DNA of 64,000 nt from Nocardia rhamnosiphila NBRC 108938 (GCF_000720425.1 NZ_JOAJ01000017.1:28491-92490), one strand, 5' to 3'. Counted from the stretch's first letter, positions 35,287-45,219 are shown. The notes: generated from the sequence alone by a model not told the origin. Numbers and translations: made by a program.

Positions 35287-35733
35287 TTGGTTGCAGCACT
35301 GTCTGAATCACTGCTTGACGAGGCCACGCGCCCGGCCTTCCTCGCCGACGCCGTCCAGGTCCTGGACGCCGAGGTCTCCGATAAGGGTGGTGCGTCGGGT
35401 CTGGCCGTGAAGGGTGGGTACGCGGCGGTGAAGAAGATCAGCCCGTCCATCGTGCCCGACGCCCTGGAATCGCTGGCGCCCAAGCTGCTCGAGCAGCTTC
35501 AGCCGTACTGGAGTGAATTCCAGGCCGGTGGCACCGGCACCTTCGGTGAGCTGCTGAGCTCCAAGGGTGACGAGGTCGCCGAGTCCCTGCTGACCGTCAC
35601 CGACGCGCGTGCCGCGAGCTCCAGCCGCCCGGCCCTGCAGAAGGTGTACAACTCGATGCGTTCCTCGGCCAAGAAGAATGTCATCGAGGCGCTGCCGCGG
35701 GTCGGCGACCTGGTGCAGAAGCACGCCGGCTGA
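35287..35733 (+). CDS. DUF6918-type cytoplasmic protein
   Basis: 148 residues starting at TTG 35287 with GGAGG 9 nt upstream. Mostly helical, containing ATRPAFLADAVQVLDAEVSD and GGYAAVKKISPSIVPDALESL; no catalytic motif seen. The family is widespread in Mycobacteriales and of unknown function. The region upstream has TATAGT (about 35237) as a possible -10. A hairpin follows at 35770-35795. Confidence 0.65.
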   Translation: MVAALSESLLDEATRPAFLADAVQVLDAEVSDKGGASGLAVKGGYAAVKKISPSIVPDALESLAPKLLEQLQPYWSEFQAGGTGTFGELLSSKGDEVAESLLTVTDARAASSSRPALQKVYNSMRSSAKKNVIEALPRVGDLVQKHAG

Positions 35734-35769
35734 CCGACGTGTGATACGACCGCGCGTGCGCGCGGCACG

Positions 35770-35795
35770 TGGGGGGCCTCGACGACGAGGTCCCC
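35770..35795 (+). terminator. Candidate terminator before menD
   Basis: GGGGCCTCG-ACGA-CGAGGTCCCC hairpin, followed later by TTTTC. It probably ends the DUF6918 transcript. The remaining ~150 nt up to menD show no gene. Confidence 0.4.
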
Positions 35796-35945
35796 GACGG
35801 GGGGAGTTTTCGGGGGTATCGATATCCGGCGCGCGCCCCGAGTGGCGGGGAGCCGCCGGGTTGTTTTCATGCCGGTACGGCCACGACTCATTGATGTGAG
35901 CAGGGCGACGCCGACACGGCGGCCGTGGTCTGACAATCTAGAGGC

Positions 35946-37583
35946 GTGAATCCGTCAACAGCGCAGGCGCGGGTGGTCGTCGACGAACTCGCACGCGGTG
36001 GGGTTCGGGAAGTCGTGCTGTGTCCCGGCTCGCGGAACGCCCCGCTGGCGTTCGCCCTTCAGGCCGCTGATGCCGCCGGCCGGCTCCGGTTGCATATGCG
36101 GGTCGACGAGCGGACCGCCGGATTCCTGGCGATCGGCCTGGCCATCGCCTCGGGCGCCCCGGTTCCGGTGGTGATGACCTCGGGTACCGCGGTGGCCAAT
36201 CTGGGGCCCGCCGTATTGGAGGCCAATTACGCGCGGGTTCCGCTGATCGTGCTCAGCGCCAACCGTCCGTACGAGATGCTGGGCACCGGCGCCAACCAGA
36301 CCGTCGAACAGCTCGGTCTGTTCGGCAGCCAGGTCCGCACGACCATCAGCCTGGGACTCGCCGAAGCCGAGGCGGCCGCCGATTATCCGAAGCAGAACAG
36401 CGTCTGGCGCTCCGCGGTGTGCCGCGTGCTGGCGGCCGCGCGGGGAATCCGCTCGGGCAACGCCGGACCGGTGCACTTCGATATTCCGCTGCGCGAACCG
36501 CTGGTGCCGGATTCACTGGAGGGCGAGAACGCCCCGGCCGGGCGCGGCATCGAGCGGCCCTGGACGGCAACGCAGTACGCCACCCTCGATGTCCCGCTCG
36601 ATATCGACCTCGGCGCCGATACCGTGGTGATCTCCGGGCACGGTGCCGGTCTGCACACCGAACTGGCGGCGTTGCCGACGGTCGCCGAACCCACCGCGCC
36701 GGCGCACGGTCCGGCCCTGCACCCGCTGGCCCTGCCGCTGCTGGAACCCCGCCAGGCGATCATCACAGGGCGGCCGACCCTGCATCGGCAGGTCTCCCGG
36801 GTGCTGGCCGATCCCGAGGTCACCGTGTACGCGCTGACGACCGGTCCGCGTTGGCCCGATGTCTCGGGCAATGTGGTCGGTACCGGTACCCGCGCGGTGA
36901 CGACCGGCACGCCCGATCCGCGGTGGCTGGCCCGCTGCCGCGATCTGGACCAGCGGGCCCAATCGGTGGTACGCGACGAGCTGTCCAGGAACCTGAAACC
37001 CACCGGCCTGCACGTGGCCGCGGTAGTGATGGACGCGCTGCGCGAGGGCGATCAATTGCTGTTGGGCGCGTCGAATCCGGTGCGCGACGCCGCGCTGGTG
37101 TCGACGCCGCGGCCCGGCGTCCGGGTGCTGTCCAACCGGGGTGTGGCCGGTATCGACGGCACGGTGTCCGCGGCGGTGGGCGCGGCACTGCACCATTCGG
37201 GTCGCACTATCGCGTTGATCGGGGATCTCACCTTCCTGCACGATGCCTCCGGCCTGCTGATCGGGCGCGGCGAACCACGCCCGGAGGATCTGACCATCGT
37301 GGTCGCCAACGACGACGGGGGCGGGATCTTCGAGCTCCTCGAACAGGGCGACCCCCAGTACGCCGGTGTGTTCGAGCGGGTGTTCGGCACCCCGCACGGG
37401 ATGGATCTGTCGGCGCTGTGCGCGGCCTACCGGATCCCGCACCGGCAGGTCGGGCTGGAGGAACTGGCGATCGAGCTCACCGGGCCGGCGACCGGGTTCC
37501 GGGTGCTGGAGGTGGTCACAAGCCGTGCCGGGTTGCGTGATCTGCACGCGGCGCTCCGCGCGAGTGTCGGGGCCTCCACGTAA
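35946..37583 (+). CDS. menD: SEPHCHC synthase (MenD)
   Basis: 545 residues, thiamine-diphosphate enzyme joining isochorismate and 2-oxoglutarate. N-terminal signature [13 protein letters not shown] with [15 protein letters not shown]; ThDP/metal region [13 protein letters not shown]...[14 protein letters not shown] 35946 gives the standard N-terminus [15 protein letters not shown]. No menC or menF lies beside it in this window. Confidence 0.95.
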   Translation: MNPSTAQARVVVDELARGGVREVVLCPGSRNAPLAFALQAADAAGRLRLHMRVDERTAGFLAIGLAIASGAPVPVVMTSGTAVANLGPAVLEANYARVPLIVLSANRPYEMLGTGANQTVEQLGLFGSQVRTTISLGLAEAEAAADYPKQNSVWRSAVCRVLAAARGIRSGNAGPVHFDIPLREPLVPDSLEGENAPAGRGIERPWTATQYATLDVPLDIDLGADTVVISGHGAGLHTELAALPTVAEPTAPAHGPALHPLALPLLEPRQAIITGRPTLHRQVSRVLADPEVTVYALTTGPRWPDVSGNVVGTGTRAVTTGTPDPRWLARCRDLDQRAQSVVRDELSRNLKPTGLHVAAVVMDALREGDQLLLGASNPVRDAALVSTPRPGVRVLSNRGVAGIDGTVSAAVGAALHHSGRTIALIGDLTFLHDASGLLIGRGEPRPEDLTIVVANDDGGGIFELLEQGDPQYAGVFERVFGTPHGMDLSALCAAYRIPHRQVGLEELAIELTGPATGFRVLEVVTSRAGLRDLHAALRASVGAST

Positions 37584-37753
37584 CCTCCGCCTTCGCTCCG
37601 GCCGTGCACGGCCGGAGCGAATCGGTTTCGGCCACGGCTCGGCCGGGTGCGCTCCCGGCCGGTAGCCGCTCGGTATCTCTTGCCGCGCGGCCGGTGAATT
37701 CCACCGGCCGGGTTCGTCGGTACAGGTGGATCCACCGACCCCGAGGAGTTCCG

Positions 37754-38353
37754 ATGCAACCCGAATTCGATATGTCGCAGGCGGCCGCCGCGCTCGCCGA
37801 TATCGTCGCCGCGATCGGCGACGAGCAGCTCGACGCCCGTACTCCCGCAGATCTTCCGGTACGCGCGATCCTGGAACATGTCGGCGGGCTGGCCGAGGCG
37901 TTTCGCGCCGCCGCCACCAAGGAGGCGGTCGGTGCGTCCGCGGCACCGCAGTTCGATTCCGGCGCGGCTCTGGCGCCGGATTGGCGGGCCCGTATTCCCG
38001 CGCAGTTGAAGGCTCTCGCCGAAGCATGGCAGGAGCCCGGGGCATGGGAGGGCGAGACGGAAGCAGGTGGCGTGACCATGCCGGCGGCGGTCACGGCGCG
38101 TGTCGCGCTGGACGAATTGGTCATCCACTCCTGGGATCTGGCGCGGGCCACCGGCCGCGACCTCGAGGTGGCCGATAGCGATCTCGCGGTGCTGCTGCAG
38201 TTCTTGAAGGACACACCGCCGGAAGGCACACCCGGACTCTTCGGCCCGGTGGTACCGGTCGGACCCGGCGCTCCGGCCCTGCACCGGGTGCTGGGGCTTA
38301 CCGGGCGCGATCCGTTCTGGATTCCCAAGGCGCGCCGAGAAATGATGCGGTGA
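37754..38353 (+). CDS. TIGR03086-type DinB/mycothiol-dependent family protein
   Basis: 199 residues from ATG 37754 (GAGGAG upstream). Four-helix DinB-like fold: metal-site His in ILEHVGGLAEAF and in LDELVIHSWDLARATGRD. Related proteins include mycothiol-dependent maleylpyruvate isomerase. Substrate unknown. It ends 13 nt before the convergent tetR. Confidence 0.75.
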   Translation: MQPEFDMSQAAAALADIVAAIGDEQLDARTPADLPVRAILEHVGGLAEAFRAAATKEAVGASAAPQFDSGAALAPDWRARIPAQLKALAEAWQEPGAWEGETEAGGVTMPAAVTARVALDELVIHSWDLARATGRDLEVADSDLAVLLQFLKDTPPEGTPGLFGPVVPVGPGAPALHRVLGLTGRDPFWIPKARREMMR

Positions 38354-38366
38354 CCCGTCCGGCGGG

Positions 38367-38987
38367 TCATGCACCGGTGCGGCCGAATATCCCGGCCGCG
38401 GCCGCGTGCGCCGCGGCTCCGGCCGCTGTCCGGGCGGCCTCGTCATCGATGGGGTCACCACTGGCCAGCAGCCGGTAGTAGAGCGGACCGGAGACGGCGG
38501 TGAGGACCGCGCGGGGGTCGGTTCCGGCCGGCACCTCCCCGCGGGCGACGGCGTCGGTGATACACGGCGACCATTCGGTGAGCCGGACGTCGTAGAACCG
38601 GCGCAGCGCCGAGGCTGTGCTCTCGTCGCAGGTCGCGGCGGCGATTACGGCGCGGAACAGGCGGCCCTGCCGGGGATCGGCGAGGGTTTTCGCGACCAGG
38701 CGGGCATTGGCGGTCAGATCGCCGAGCAGGGAGCCGGTATCGGCGCGTGGTAGCGACTGTTCGGCCATATCCACCAGAAGGTCGGCGATGAGTCCGGTCG
38801 GGGTGCGCCAGCGGCGGTAGACGGTCGTTTTGCCGACCTCGGCGCGCGCGGCGACCTCGGCGAGGTCGAGCCGGGCGAAACCGTGTTCGGCCAGCAGATC
38901 GCCGGCGACCTGCAGTACCGCGGCGCGGACGCGGGCGGTACGGCCGCCGGGCCGCACCGAGCCGGGAGCGGCCAGCTCAGGATTCAT
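38367..38987 (-). CDS. TetR-family repressor
   Basis: 206 residues. The HTH lies in FARLDLAEVAARAEVGKTTVYRRW (residues ~36-60); the C-terminal ligand domain is of TetR_C_11-like size. Divergent from the aldo-keto reductase, with a palindrome in the shared 82-nt promoter region, so it probably represses itself and that gene. The inducer is unknown. Confidence 0.85.
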   Translation of the reverse strand: MNPELAAPGSVRPGGRTARVRAAVLQVAGDLLAEHGFARLDLAEVAARAEVGKTTVYRRWRTPTGLIADLLVDMAEQSLPRADTGSLLGDLTANARLVAKTLADPRQGRLFRAVIAAATCDESTASALRRFYDVRLTEWSPCITDAVARGEVPAGTDPRAVLTAVSGPLYYRLLASGDPIDDEAARTAAGAAAHAAAAGIFGRTGA

Positions 38988-39033
38988 AACGGAACTCCAG
39001 TTTCATTTATCGCTCGATGGGTGTAGCGTCGGA

Positions 39034-39045
39034 TTCGTTAACGAA
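39034..39045. promoter_or_regulatory. Candidate TetR operator
   Basis: TTCGTTAACGAA is a perfect 12-bp palindrome, between the divergent tetR and aldo-keto reductase genes and 25 nt before the latter. Shorter than many TetR sites, so it may be the centre of a longer imperfect one. Confidence 0.5.
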
Positions 39046-39069
39046 ACCATAGACCCTTTAGGAGTCGAG

Positions 39070-40104
39070 ATGGAATACCGGCGGTTGGGTGCCTCGGGTC
39101 TGGTCGTCCCCGCGCTGAGCTTCGGCGCGGGAACCTTCGGCGGACGCGGCGAACTGTTCGGCGCCTGGGGCGATACCGATGTCGACCAGGCTCGCCGGCT
39201 CGTGGATATCGGCCTCGACGCGGGCGTGACGATGTTCGATACGGCCGATGTCTATTCCGACGGCGCGTCCGAAGAGGTGCTGGGCGCCGCGATCCGCGGC
39301 AAACGCGATCGGCTGCTGTTGTCCACGAAGGCCGGACTGCCCACCGGGCCGGGCCCCGCTGACGCCGGAACGGGTCGCGGACGCCTGATCACCGCGGTCG
39401 AGGCGTCGCTGAAACGGCTCGGTGTGGACCATATCGATCTCTTCCAGCTACACGCCTTCGACGCCTACACCCCGGTCGAAGAGGTGCTGCACGCACTCGA
39501 CGAGCTGGTCCGCGCGGGCAAGATCCGCTACCTGGGCGCCTCCAATTTCGCCGGCTGGCAACTGATGAGATCGCTGGCCGCCGCCGACCGCCACGGGCTG
39601 CCCCGCTATATCGCCCATCAGGTGTACTACTCACTGGCCGGCCGGGATTACGAATGGGAACTCATGCCGCTGGGCCTGGCCGAAGGGGTCGGCGCGGTGG
39701 TGTGGAGCCCGCTCGGCTGGGGCCGGCTCACCGGCAGGATCCGGCGCGGACAACCACTGCCCGCGGGCAGCAGGTTGCACAAGACCGCCGAGGCGGGGCC
39801 ACCGGTGGATACCGAACATCTCTACGACGTGGTCGACGCGCTGGACGAAATCGCCGCCGAAACGGGCCGATCGGTACCGCAGATCGCGCTGAACTGGCTG
39901 CTCACCCGGCCCTCCGTCGGGACCGTCATCGTCGGTGCGCGCAATGAGGAGCAGTTGCGCCAGAACCTCGGGGCCGTCGGCTGGGAACTCACCGCCGACC
40001 AGCTGGCCCGGCTGGACAAGGCGAGCGCGCTCACCCCGCCCTACCCCTACTACCCGTACTACCGCCTGCCCGACTTCGCCCGGCTCAATCCACCCGCCGC
40101 CTGA
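39070..40104 (+). CDS. Aldo/keto reductase
   Basis: 344 residues, (beta/alpha)8 NADPH oxidoreductase. Catalytic tetrad: Asp in FDTADVYSDG (with Tyr), Lys in LLLSTKAGLP and His in FQLHAFDAYTPVEEVL. Cofactor site GTVIVGARNEEQLRQNLGA. ATG 39070 with AGGAG upstream. Substrate unknown; probably induced through the divergent TetR. Confidence 0.88.
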   Translation: MEYRRLGASGLVVPALSFGAGTFGGRGELFGAWGDTDVDQARRLVDIGLDAGVTMFDTADVYSDGASEEVLGAAIRGKRDRLLLSTKAGLPTGPGPADAGTGRGRLITAVEASLKRLGVDHIDLFQLHAFDAYTPVEEVLHALDELVRAGKIRYLGASNFAGWQLMRSLAAADRHGLPRYIAHQVYYSLAGRDYEWELMPLGLAEGVGAVVWSPLGWGRLTGRIRRGQPLPAGSRLHKTAEAGPPVDTEHLYDVVDALDEIAAETGRSVPQIALNWLLTRPSVGTVIVGARNEEQLRQNLGAVGWELTADQLARLDKASALTPPYPYYPYYRLPDFARLNPPAA

Positions 40105-40113
40105 GCCGGGATG

Positions 40114-43100
40114 TCAGTACACGTCCCGGACATAACGTTTCTCGGCGGTGAGCTGCTTCTTGAAGGCCACAGCGCCCTCCTCGTCGAGTTTGCCGTGGAT
40201 GCGGGCGATCCGTAGCAGCGCGTCGTCCACATCGGCGGCCATCCGCGCGGCATCACCGCAGACATAGAAATGGGCGCCGTCGCGCAACCACGACCACAGC
40301 TCGGCGCCGTGTTCGATCATGCGGTGCTGCACGTAGATCCGCTCCCGCTGATCCCGGGAGAAGGCCAGATCCAGCCGCGACAGGTGGCCGGTGCGGAACA
40401 TGTCCTCCAATTCGGCCCGGTAGTAGAAGTTCTGCGCGGCGTGCTGATCGCCGAAGAACAACCAATTGCGTCCCGTCGCCCCCAGCGCCCGCCGTTCGTG
40501 CAGGAAACCGCGGAACGGAGCGATACCGGTGCCCGGGCCGACCATGATCATCGGCACCGTGGGGTCCAGCGGCGGCCGGAAATGTGGTGCGCGCTGCAGA
40601 AATATCGGTACCGCGGTGTCCGCGGCCCGGTCGGCCAGGAAGGTGGAGCAGACGCCGCCGCGCCGGGCCGCCGAGCCCGTGGCCGCCGGGTCGCCGTAGC
40701 GCACGATGCCCACGGTCAGCTCCACCCGGTCGGGGCTCGTCAGCGGACTGGACGAGATCGAATACTGGCGCGGCTGCAGTTTTTTCAGCACGTCGAGCCA
40801 TTCCACCAGGTCGGCACGGACCGGGAAGTCCCGCAGCACATCCACCAATTGGCGGTCCCACAGATAGGAGGCGAGTTCGTTGCGGTTGTCGCGGCGCAGC
40901 AGTTTGGCGAGCCGGTTGCTCGGATTGTGCCCGGCGACGAATTCCAGCAGATCGCGCGACACCCGGGTGATGTCGTAGTGGGTGCGCAGGGCCTGCTCCA
41001 ACGATATCTCGCCGGTGCCGGCCGCTACGGTGCGATGGCCGTCCAGACCGGTCGCCGCCAGCCATTCCCCGACCAGCGACGGACAGTTGGTCGGCCGGAC
41101 GCCGAGCGAATCGCCCACCTCGTACCGGGCGTCGAGCCCGGTCAGGTCGAAACTGATCCGCCGGACCTCCTTCGCGGCGTCCGGGGCGGTCAGCACCTCA
41201 TTGCCCAGCAGGGGCGCGGAGACCGGTGCGGTGCGGGTGAACGTGGTGGGCGCCGCCCGCCGCACCGGCAGCGGGGCGGGAGCGGTCCGTTCCAGGACAG
41301 CGACCGCGGCGGCACCGCCGGAGGCCGCGCCGACGGTTCGGCGCGGAGTGCCACCGCTGGGGCCGGCGGCCGGATCGGACCCGCTCGGTTCGGACAGTGC
41401 GGTGATCACCGCGTCCAGCCACTGCGCGCCCGGCTCGTCGAAATCGGGTTCACAGTCCTGGCGCGGTAACAGCCGGGTCGCGCCGCGGTCGGCGAACAGG
41501 GTGTCGAGTTTGCGACCGTGGCCACAGAAATCGTCGTAGGAGGAGTCGCCGAGCGCGAACACCGCGTACCGCATACCGGTGAGCCGGACCGCGCTCTCCG
41601 CGAGCCGGGTCCAGAAGCCGGCTCCGTTGTCCGGTGGGCCGCCGTCACCGAAGGTGCTGGTGACGACCAGCACATCACCGGTCAGTACGTCGAGTTCGCA
41701 GGAGTCCATATCGAGCAGCCGTGGCCGGAGCCCGGATTCGGTGAGCCGCGCGGCGGCGGTCGCGGCGAAATCTTCGGCATTGCCGGTCTGCGAGGCCCAC
41801 AGCACCGTTACGGTCCGGGGTGGCGCCGCGGCCGGATCGCCGGCTGCCGGGTCCGCGGGCATTTCACGCGAATACATGCCGGCCAGCAGCCCGTCCACCC
41901 ACAGCCGGCTCCGATCCGACAGCGGCGCCGACGCGGGCAGGACCGGCTGCCCGGAGACCGGCAGCGACTGCAGCGCGGCGAGATAACCCCCCAGATAGAT
42001 CCGTTCGGTTTCGGTCAGTGTCGGGGTGGCCGCGGTATCCAGGCCGAGCATCGTGGCCAGGGGATGGGGGTCGGACGCGGTGGATTCCGGTGCGCTGACC
42101 ACTGTTTCCGGCCTCTGCGCCCGCCGCATCGGCGCGACCCGGCGCAAGGCGACCGCGCATGCCTTGAATTCCGGCTGCAGCGAATCGGAATCGACCGCGT
42201 CATTGGTGACCGCGTTGACGGTCAGGTATTCGCCCTGTTCGTCGTTCCAGTGGAAAGGCGCGAAACAGCCGCCCGGCCGCACCCGGTCGCTGACCCGGGC
42301 GGGCAGCACCGCGCGCCCGCGCCGCGAGGTGATCTCCAGTTCATCCCCCGGCTCCAGCTCGAGGGTACGGGCGTCGTCGGGATGGACTTCCACGAACGGT
42401 TCGCCGTTCAGCTTGTTCAGTTTGCCGACGCGACCGGTCTTGGTCATCGAATGCCACTGATGCTGCAGCCGGCCCGTATTGAGCAGGAACGGGTAATCGT
42501 CGTCGGGCATTTCGGCGGGCAGCATATGCGGCCGCGGCCAGAAGACGGCGCGCCGGCTCGGGGTGGCGAACGCCAGCCGGGGTTTGTGACCTTCGGGATC
42601 GGTGTAGCGCGGCCCGCTCACGCCGTCGTTCAGATAGCGAATCGGGTTGCGGCGTTGTGCGGGATCGGGGCACGGCCACTGCATCGGGCCCTCGCGCAGT
42701 GTGTCATAGCTCATTCCGCTCAGGTCGTAGCCGGTGGCCGGGTTGGCGAAGCGGCGTAGTTCGTCGAACACCTCGGCACTCGAGGCGTACTCGAAGCCGG
42801 GGAATCCCATGGCGGTGGCCACCTGGGCGATCAACTGCCAGTCCGGCCGGGCGGCGCCGGCCGGCTCGACCGCGCTCCGCAGCAGGGTGACATTGCGTTC
42901 GGAGTTCACCATCACCGCGTCCGATTCGGCCCACAGGGTGGCCGGCAGCAGAATATCGGCGTAGGTGTTGGTGGCGGTCTCGGTGTAGGCGTCCTGCGCG
43001 ATCACCAGTTCCGCCGCTTCCAGGCCGGCGATCACCGTCTTCCGATTCGCGACGGTCGCCACCGGATTGGTGCAGATGATCCAGGCCGCCTTGATGGTGC

Positions 43101-44388
43101 CCGCGGCGAGTTCGCGGAACATTTCGATGGTGCCGGGCCCCGCCTCGGTGCGCAGTGTTCCCGGCGGAAGCTCCCAGGCGGTCTCGACGAAGGCTCGGTC
43201 GGCGGGATTCAGCAGACTCCGCTGGCCGGGCAGGCCGGGACCCATATAGCCCATCTCGCGTCCGCCCATGGCGTTCGGCTGCCCGGTGAGCGAGAACGGT
43301 CCACTGCCCGGACGGCAGATGGCGCCTGTGGCCAGGTGCAGGTTGCACAGCGCGTTGGTGTTCCAGGTCCCGTGGGTCGACTGGTTGAGCCCCATGGTCC
43401 ACAGGCTCATCCATTCCCCGGCTTCCCCGATCCAGCGCGCGGCGGTACGGATATCCGCCTCGGCCAGACCGGTCAGCTCCGCCACCTTCTCCGGGGGATA
43501 CCCCGCCAGGAATTCCGGCATGGCATCCCAGCCCTCGGTGTGCTCGGCGATGAATTCGGTGTCGATATCACCGGCTTCCACCAGCAGATACAACAGACCG
43601 TTGAGCAGGGCCAGATCCGTGCCGGGGGCGATCTGCAGGAACAGGTCGGCGCGTGCGGCGGTATCGGTGCGCCGCGGGTCCACCACGATCAGTTTCGCGC
43701 CCGCTTTGAGCCGGTCCGCCATGCGCAGGAACAGGATGGGGTGGCAGTCGGCCATATTCGCGCCGATCACGAAGAACAGGTCGGCGTGCTCGAAATCGTC
43801 ATAGGAGCCCGGCGGGCCGTCGGCGCCCATCGACTGTTTGTAGCCGGTGCCCGCACTGGCCATGCACAGCCGGGAGTTCGCCTCCATATGGATGGTGCGC
43901 AGATGGCCTTTGGCGAGTTTCGTGGCCAGGTACTGGGCCTCCAGCGACATCTGCCCGGAGACGTAGAGTGCGATGGCGTCGGGGCCGTGCTCCGCCAGGA
44001 TCCGGCGCAACCGCGTAGCGGCCTCGCGTACGGCCTCGTCCACGCCGGCCGGCTGCGGCTGTACACCGCGTTCGGGCCGCAGATAGGCGGTCGACATCCG
44101 GCCCGGTGCCCGCATCAACTCCACGTGGGTGGCGCCCTTGGTACACAACCGCCCGCCATTCGACGGATGCAGTGTGTCCCCGCTGACCTTGGCGATCACC
44201 GGCGCGCCGGTGTCGTCGGCCGCGGTGGTGATCTCGATACCGCAGCCGACCCCGCAATAGGAGCACGCCGTCCTGGTCGTGCCCGGCCGCCGGTTGCTGT
44301 GTCGATCGGGCAGGAGCGAGGGCCCTGCGTGGTCACGCTGCGCTGCCGCCTCCGGGCCTGACTCGCTCCTGCCGCTCACCTCGGACAT
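40114..44388 (-). CDS. Nitrate reductase fused to sulfite-reductase-type flavoprotein
   Basis: 1424 residues. Residues ~38-740 are a molybdopterin (bis-MGD) assimilatory nitrate reductase with [4Fe-4S] ligands in TACSYCGVGCGIEI (C42, C45, C49) and GGRLCTKG. Residues ~858-1000 are a flavodoxin domain (TVLWASQTGNAEDFAA); residues ~1060-1424 are the FAD/NADPH module of CysJ type (RQYSISSSPL, GPGTGIAPFRGFLHERR, ending YVRDVY). One chain can thus take electrons from NADPH to nitrate. The first ~35 residues come from a family 2 repeat and may not be translated. Three modules seen; electron route is inferred. Confidence 0.9.
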   Translation of the reverse strand: MSEVSGRSESGPEAAAQRDHAGPSLLPDRHSNRRPGTTRTACSYCGVGCGIEITTAADDTGAPVIAKVSGDTLHPSNGGRLCTKGATHVELMRAPGRMSTAYLRPERGVQPQPAGVDEAVREAATRLRRILAEHGPDAIALYVSGQMSLEAQYLATKLAKGHLRTIHMEANSRLCMASAGTGYKQSMGADGPPGSYDDFEHADLFFVIGANMADCHPILFLRMADRLKAGAKLIVVDPRRTDTAARADLFLQIAPGTDLALLNGLLYLLVEAGDIDTEFIAEHTEGWDAMPEFLAGYPPEKVAELTGLAEADIRTAARWIGEAGEWMSLWTMGLNQSTHGTWNTNALCNLHLATGAICRPGSGPFSLTGQPNAMGGREMGYMGPGLPGQRSLLNPADRAFVETAWELPPGTLRTEAGPGTIEMFRELAAGTIKAAWIICTNPVATVANRKTVIAGLEAAELVIAQDAYTETATNTYADILLPATLWAESDAVMVNSERNVTLLRSAVEPAGAARPDWQLIAQVATAMGFPGFEYASSAEVFDELRRFANPATGYDLSGMSYDTLREGPMQWPCPDPAQRRNPIRYLNDGVSGPRYTDPEGHKPRLAFATPSRRAVFWPRPHMLPAEMPDDDYPFLLNTGRLQHQWHSMTKTGRVGKLNKLNGEPFVEVHPDDARTLELEPGDELEITSRRGRAVLPARVSDRVRPGGCFAPFHWNDEQGEYLTVNAVTNDAVDSDSLQPEFKACAVALRRVAPMRRAQRPETVVSAPESTASDPHPLATMLGLDTAATPTLTETERIYLGGYLAALQSLPVSGQPVLPASAPLSDRSRLWVDGLLAGMYSREMPADPAAGDPAAAPPRTVTVLWASQTGNAEDFAATAAARLTESGLRPRLLDMDSCELDVLTGDVLVVTSTFGDGGPPDNGAGFWTRLAESAVRLTGMRYAVFALGDSSYDDFCGHGRKLDTLFADRGATRLLPRQDCEPDFDEPGAQWLDAVITALSEPSGSDPAAGPSGGTPRRTVGAASGGAAAVAVLERTAPAPLPVRRAAPTTFTRTAPVSAPLLGNEVLTAPDAAKEVRRISFDLTGLDARYEVGDSLGVRPTNCPSLVGEWLAATGLDGHRTVAAGTGEISLEQALRTHYDITRVSRDLLEFVAGHNPSNRLAKLLRRDNRNELASYLWDRQLVDVLRDFPVRADLVEWLDVLKKLQPRQYSISSSPLTSPDRVELTVGIVRYGDPAATGSAARRGGVCSTFLADRAADTAVPIFLQRAPHFRPPLDPTVPMIMVGPGTGIAPFRGFLHERRALGATGRNWLFFGDQHAAQNFYYRAELEDMFRTGHLSRLDLAFSRDQRERIYVQHRMIEHGAELWSWLRDGAHFYVCGDAARMAADVDDALLRIARIHGKLDEEGAVAFKKQLTAEKRYVRDVY
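44309..44373 (-). repeat. Family 2 stem-core element, unit 3
   Basis: Read on the minus strand, the same core as at 14403-14445 (CGGAGGCGGCAGCGCAGCG, then TGACCACGCAGGGC) is enclosed by a perfect 12-bp stem, GGCAGGAGCGAG with CTCGCTCCTGCC, unrelated to the stem of unit 1. It lies in codons ~6-27 of the nitrate reductase fusion as annotated and yields the peptide PEAAAQRDHAG. Confidence 0.75.
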
Positions 44389-44469
44389 GAGTCCGATCGT
44401 CCCCGCGGCCGATTTCCTCGGGTTTGCCCGATGTTATCGCCGGATGACATTCCACTTCACCGGCGAAAA

Positions 44470-44481
44470 TCACAGCTGTGA
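44470..44481. promoter_or_regulatory. Palindrome upstream of nitrate reductase
   Basis: TCACAGCTGTGA is a perfect 12-bp palindrome 82 nt upstream of the annotated start. No GlnR or NsrR consensus is clear. It overlaps the end of the menG region, so it may be chance. Confidence 0.25.
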
Positions 44482-44511
44482 GGTAGATGAACCCGGCCGA
44501 TACCGAGCGTT

Positions 44512-45219
44512 TCAGCCGCCGAGCTTGTATCCCCGGTGCAGTGCGACCACGCCGCCGGTCAGATTGCGCCATTTCACCCCGGACCACCCGGCATCGGCGA
44601 CCCGGCGGCCCAACTGCCGCTGGTTCGGCCAGGCCCGGATGGATTCGGCCAGGTAGACGTAGGCGTCCGGATTACTGCTCACCGACCGGGCCACCTTCGG
44701 CAACGCCTTCATCAGGTATTCCATGTACAGGGTCTTGAACCCCGGAATGATCGGGGTGGAGAACTCACAGATGACCAACCGGCCGCCGGGTTTGGTCACC
44801 CGCAGCATTTCCCGCAGCGCGAGATCGGTATCGGCCACATTGCGCAGCCCGAACGAGATGGTCACCGCGTCGAAGGAATTGTCGGCGAAGGGCAGCGCCA
44901 TGGCGTCTCCGGCGACCATCGGCACCTTCCGGAACCGGCCGGCGGCCAGCATGCCCTGCGAGAAATCGGCGGCCACGCACCACGCGCCGGAGCGGCCCAG
45001 TTCCACAGTGGAGACCCCGGTGCCGGCGGCCAGGTCGAGCACCCGTTCACCCGGGCGCGGGCCGATGGCCTTGCGAGTCATCCAGCGCCAGTAGCGGTCC
45101 TGGCCGGCCGAGATCACGGTGTTGGTCAGGTCGTATCGTCGCGCCACCCCGTCGAACATCGACGCGACCTCGTGCGGTTGTTTGTCCAGCGAGGCCCGGA
45201 CCGATTGTGTTTTCACCAC
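44512..45219 (-). CDS. menG: Demethylmenaquinone methyltransferase
   Basis: 235 residues, SAM-dependent UbiE/MenG family. Signatures: [31 protein letters not shown] loop [15 protein letters not shown] and [25 protein letters not shown]. Adds the last methyl group to form menaquinone. Downstream of mgtA on the same strand, matching the Rv0557-Rv0558 pairing. Confidence 0.94.
   Translation of the reverse strand: MVKTQSVRASLDKQPHEVASMFDGVARRYDLTNTVISAGQDRYWRWMTRKAIGPRPGERVLDLAAGTGVSTVELGRSGAWCVAADFSQGMLAAGRFRKVPMVAGDAMALPFADNSFDAVTISFGLRNVADTDLALREMLRVTKPGGRLVICEFSTPIIPGFKTLYMEYLMKALPKVARSVSSNPDAYVYLAESIRAWPNQRQLGRRVADAGWSGVKWRNLTGGVVALHRGYKLGG

Noticed and set aside
44470-44481. CRP-type binding site upstream of nitrate reductase
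   Set aside because: The palindrome has TCACA and TGTGA in the reverse order from a CRP site (TGTGA-N6-TCACA), so it was kept only as an unassigned palindrome.
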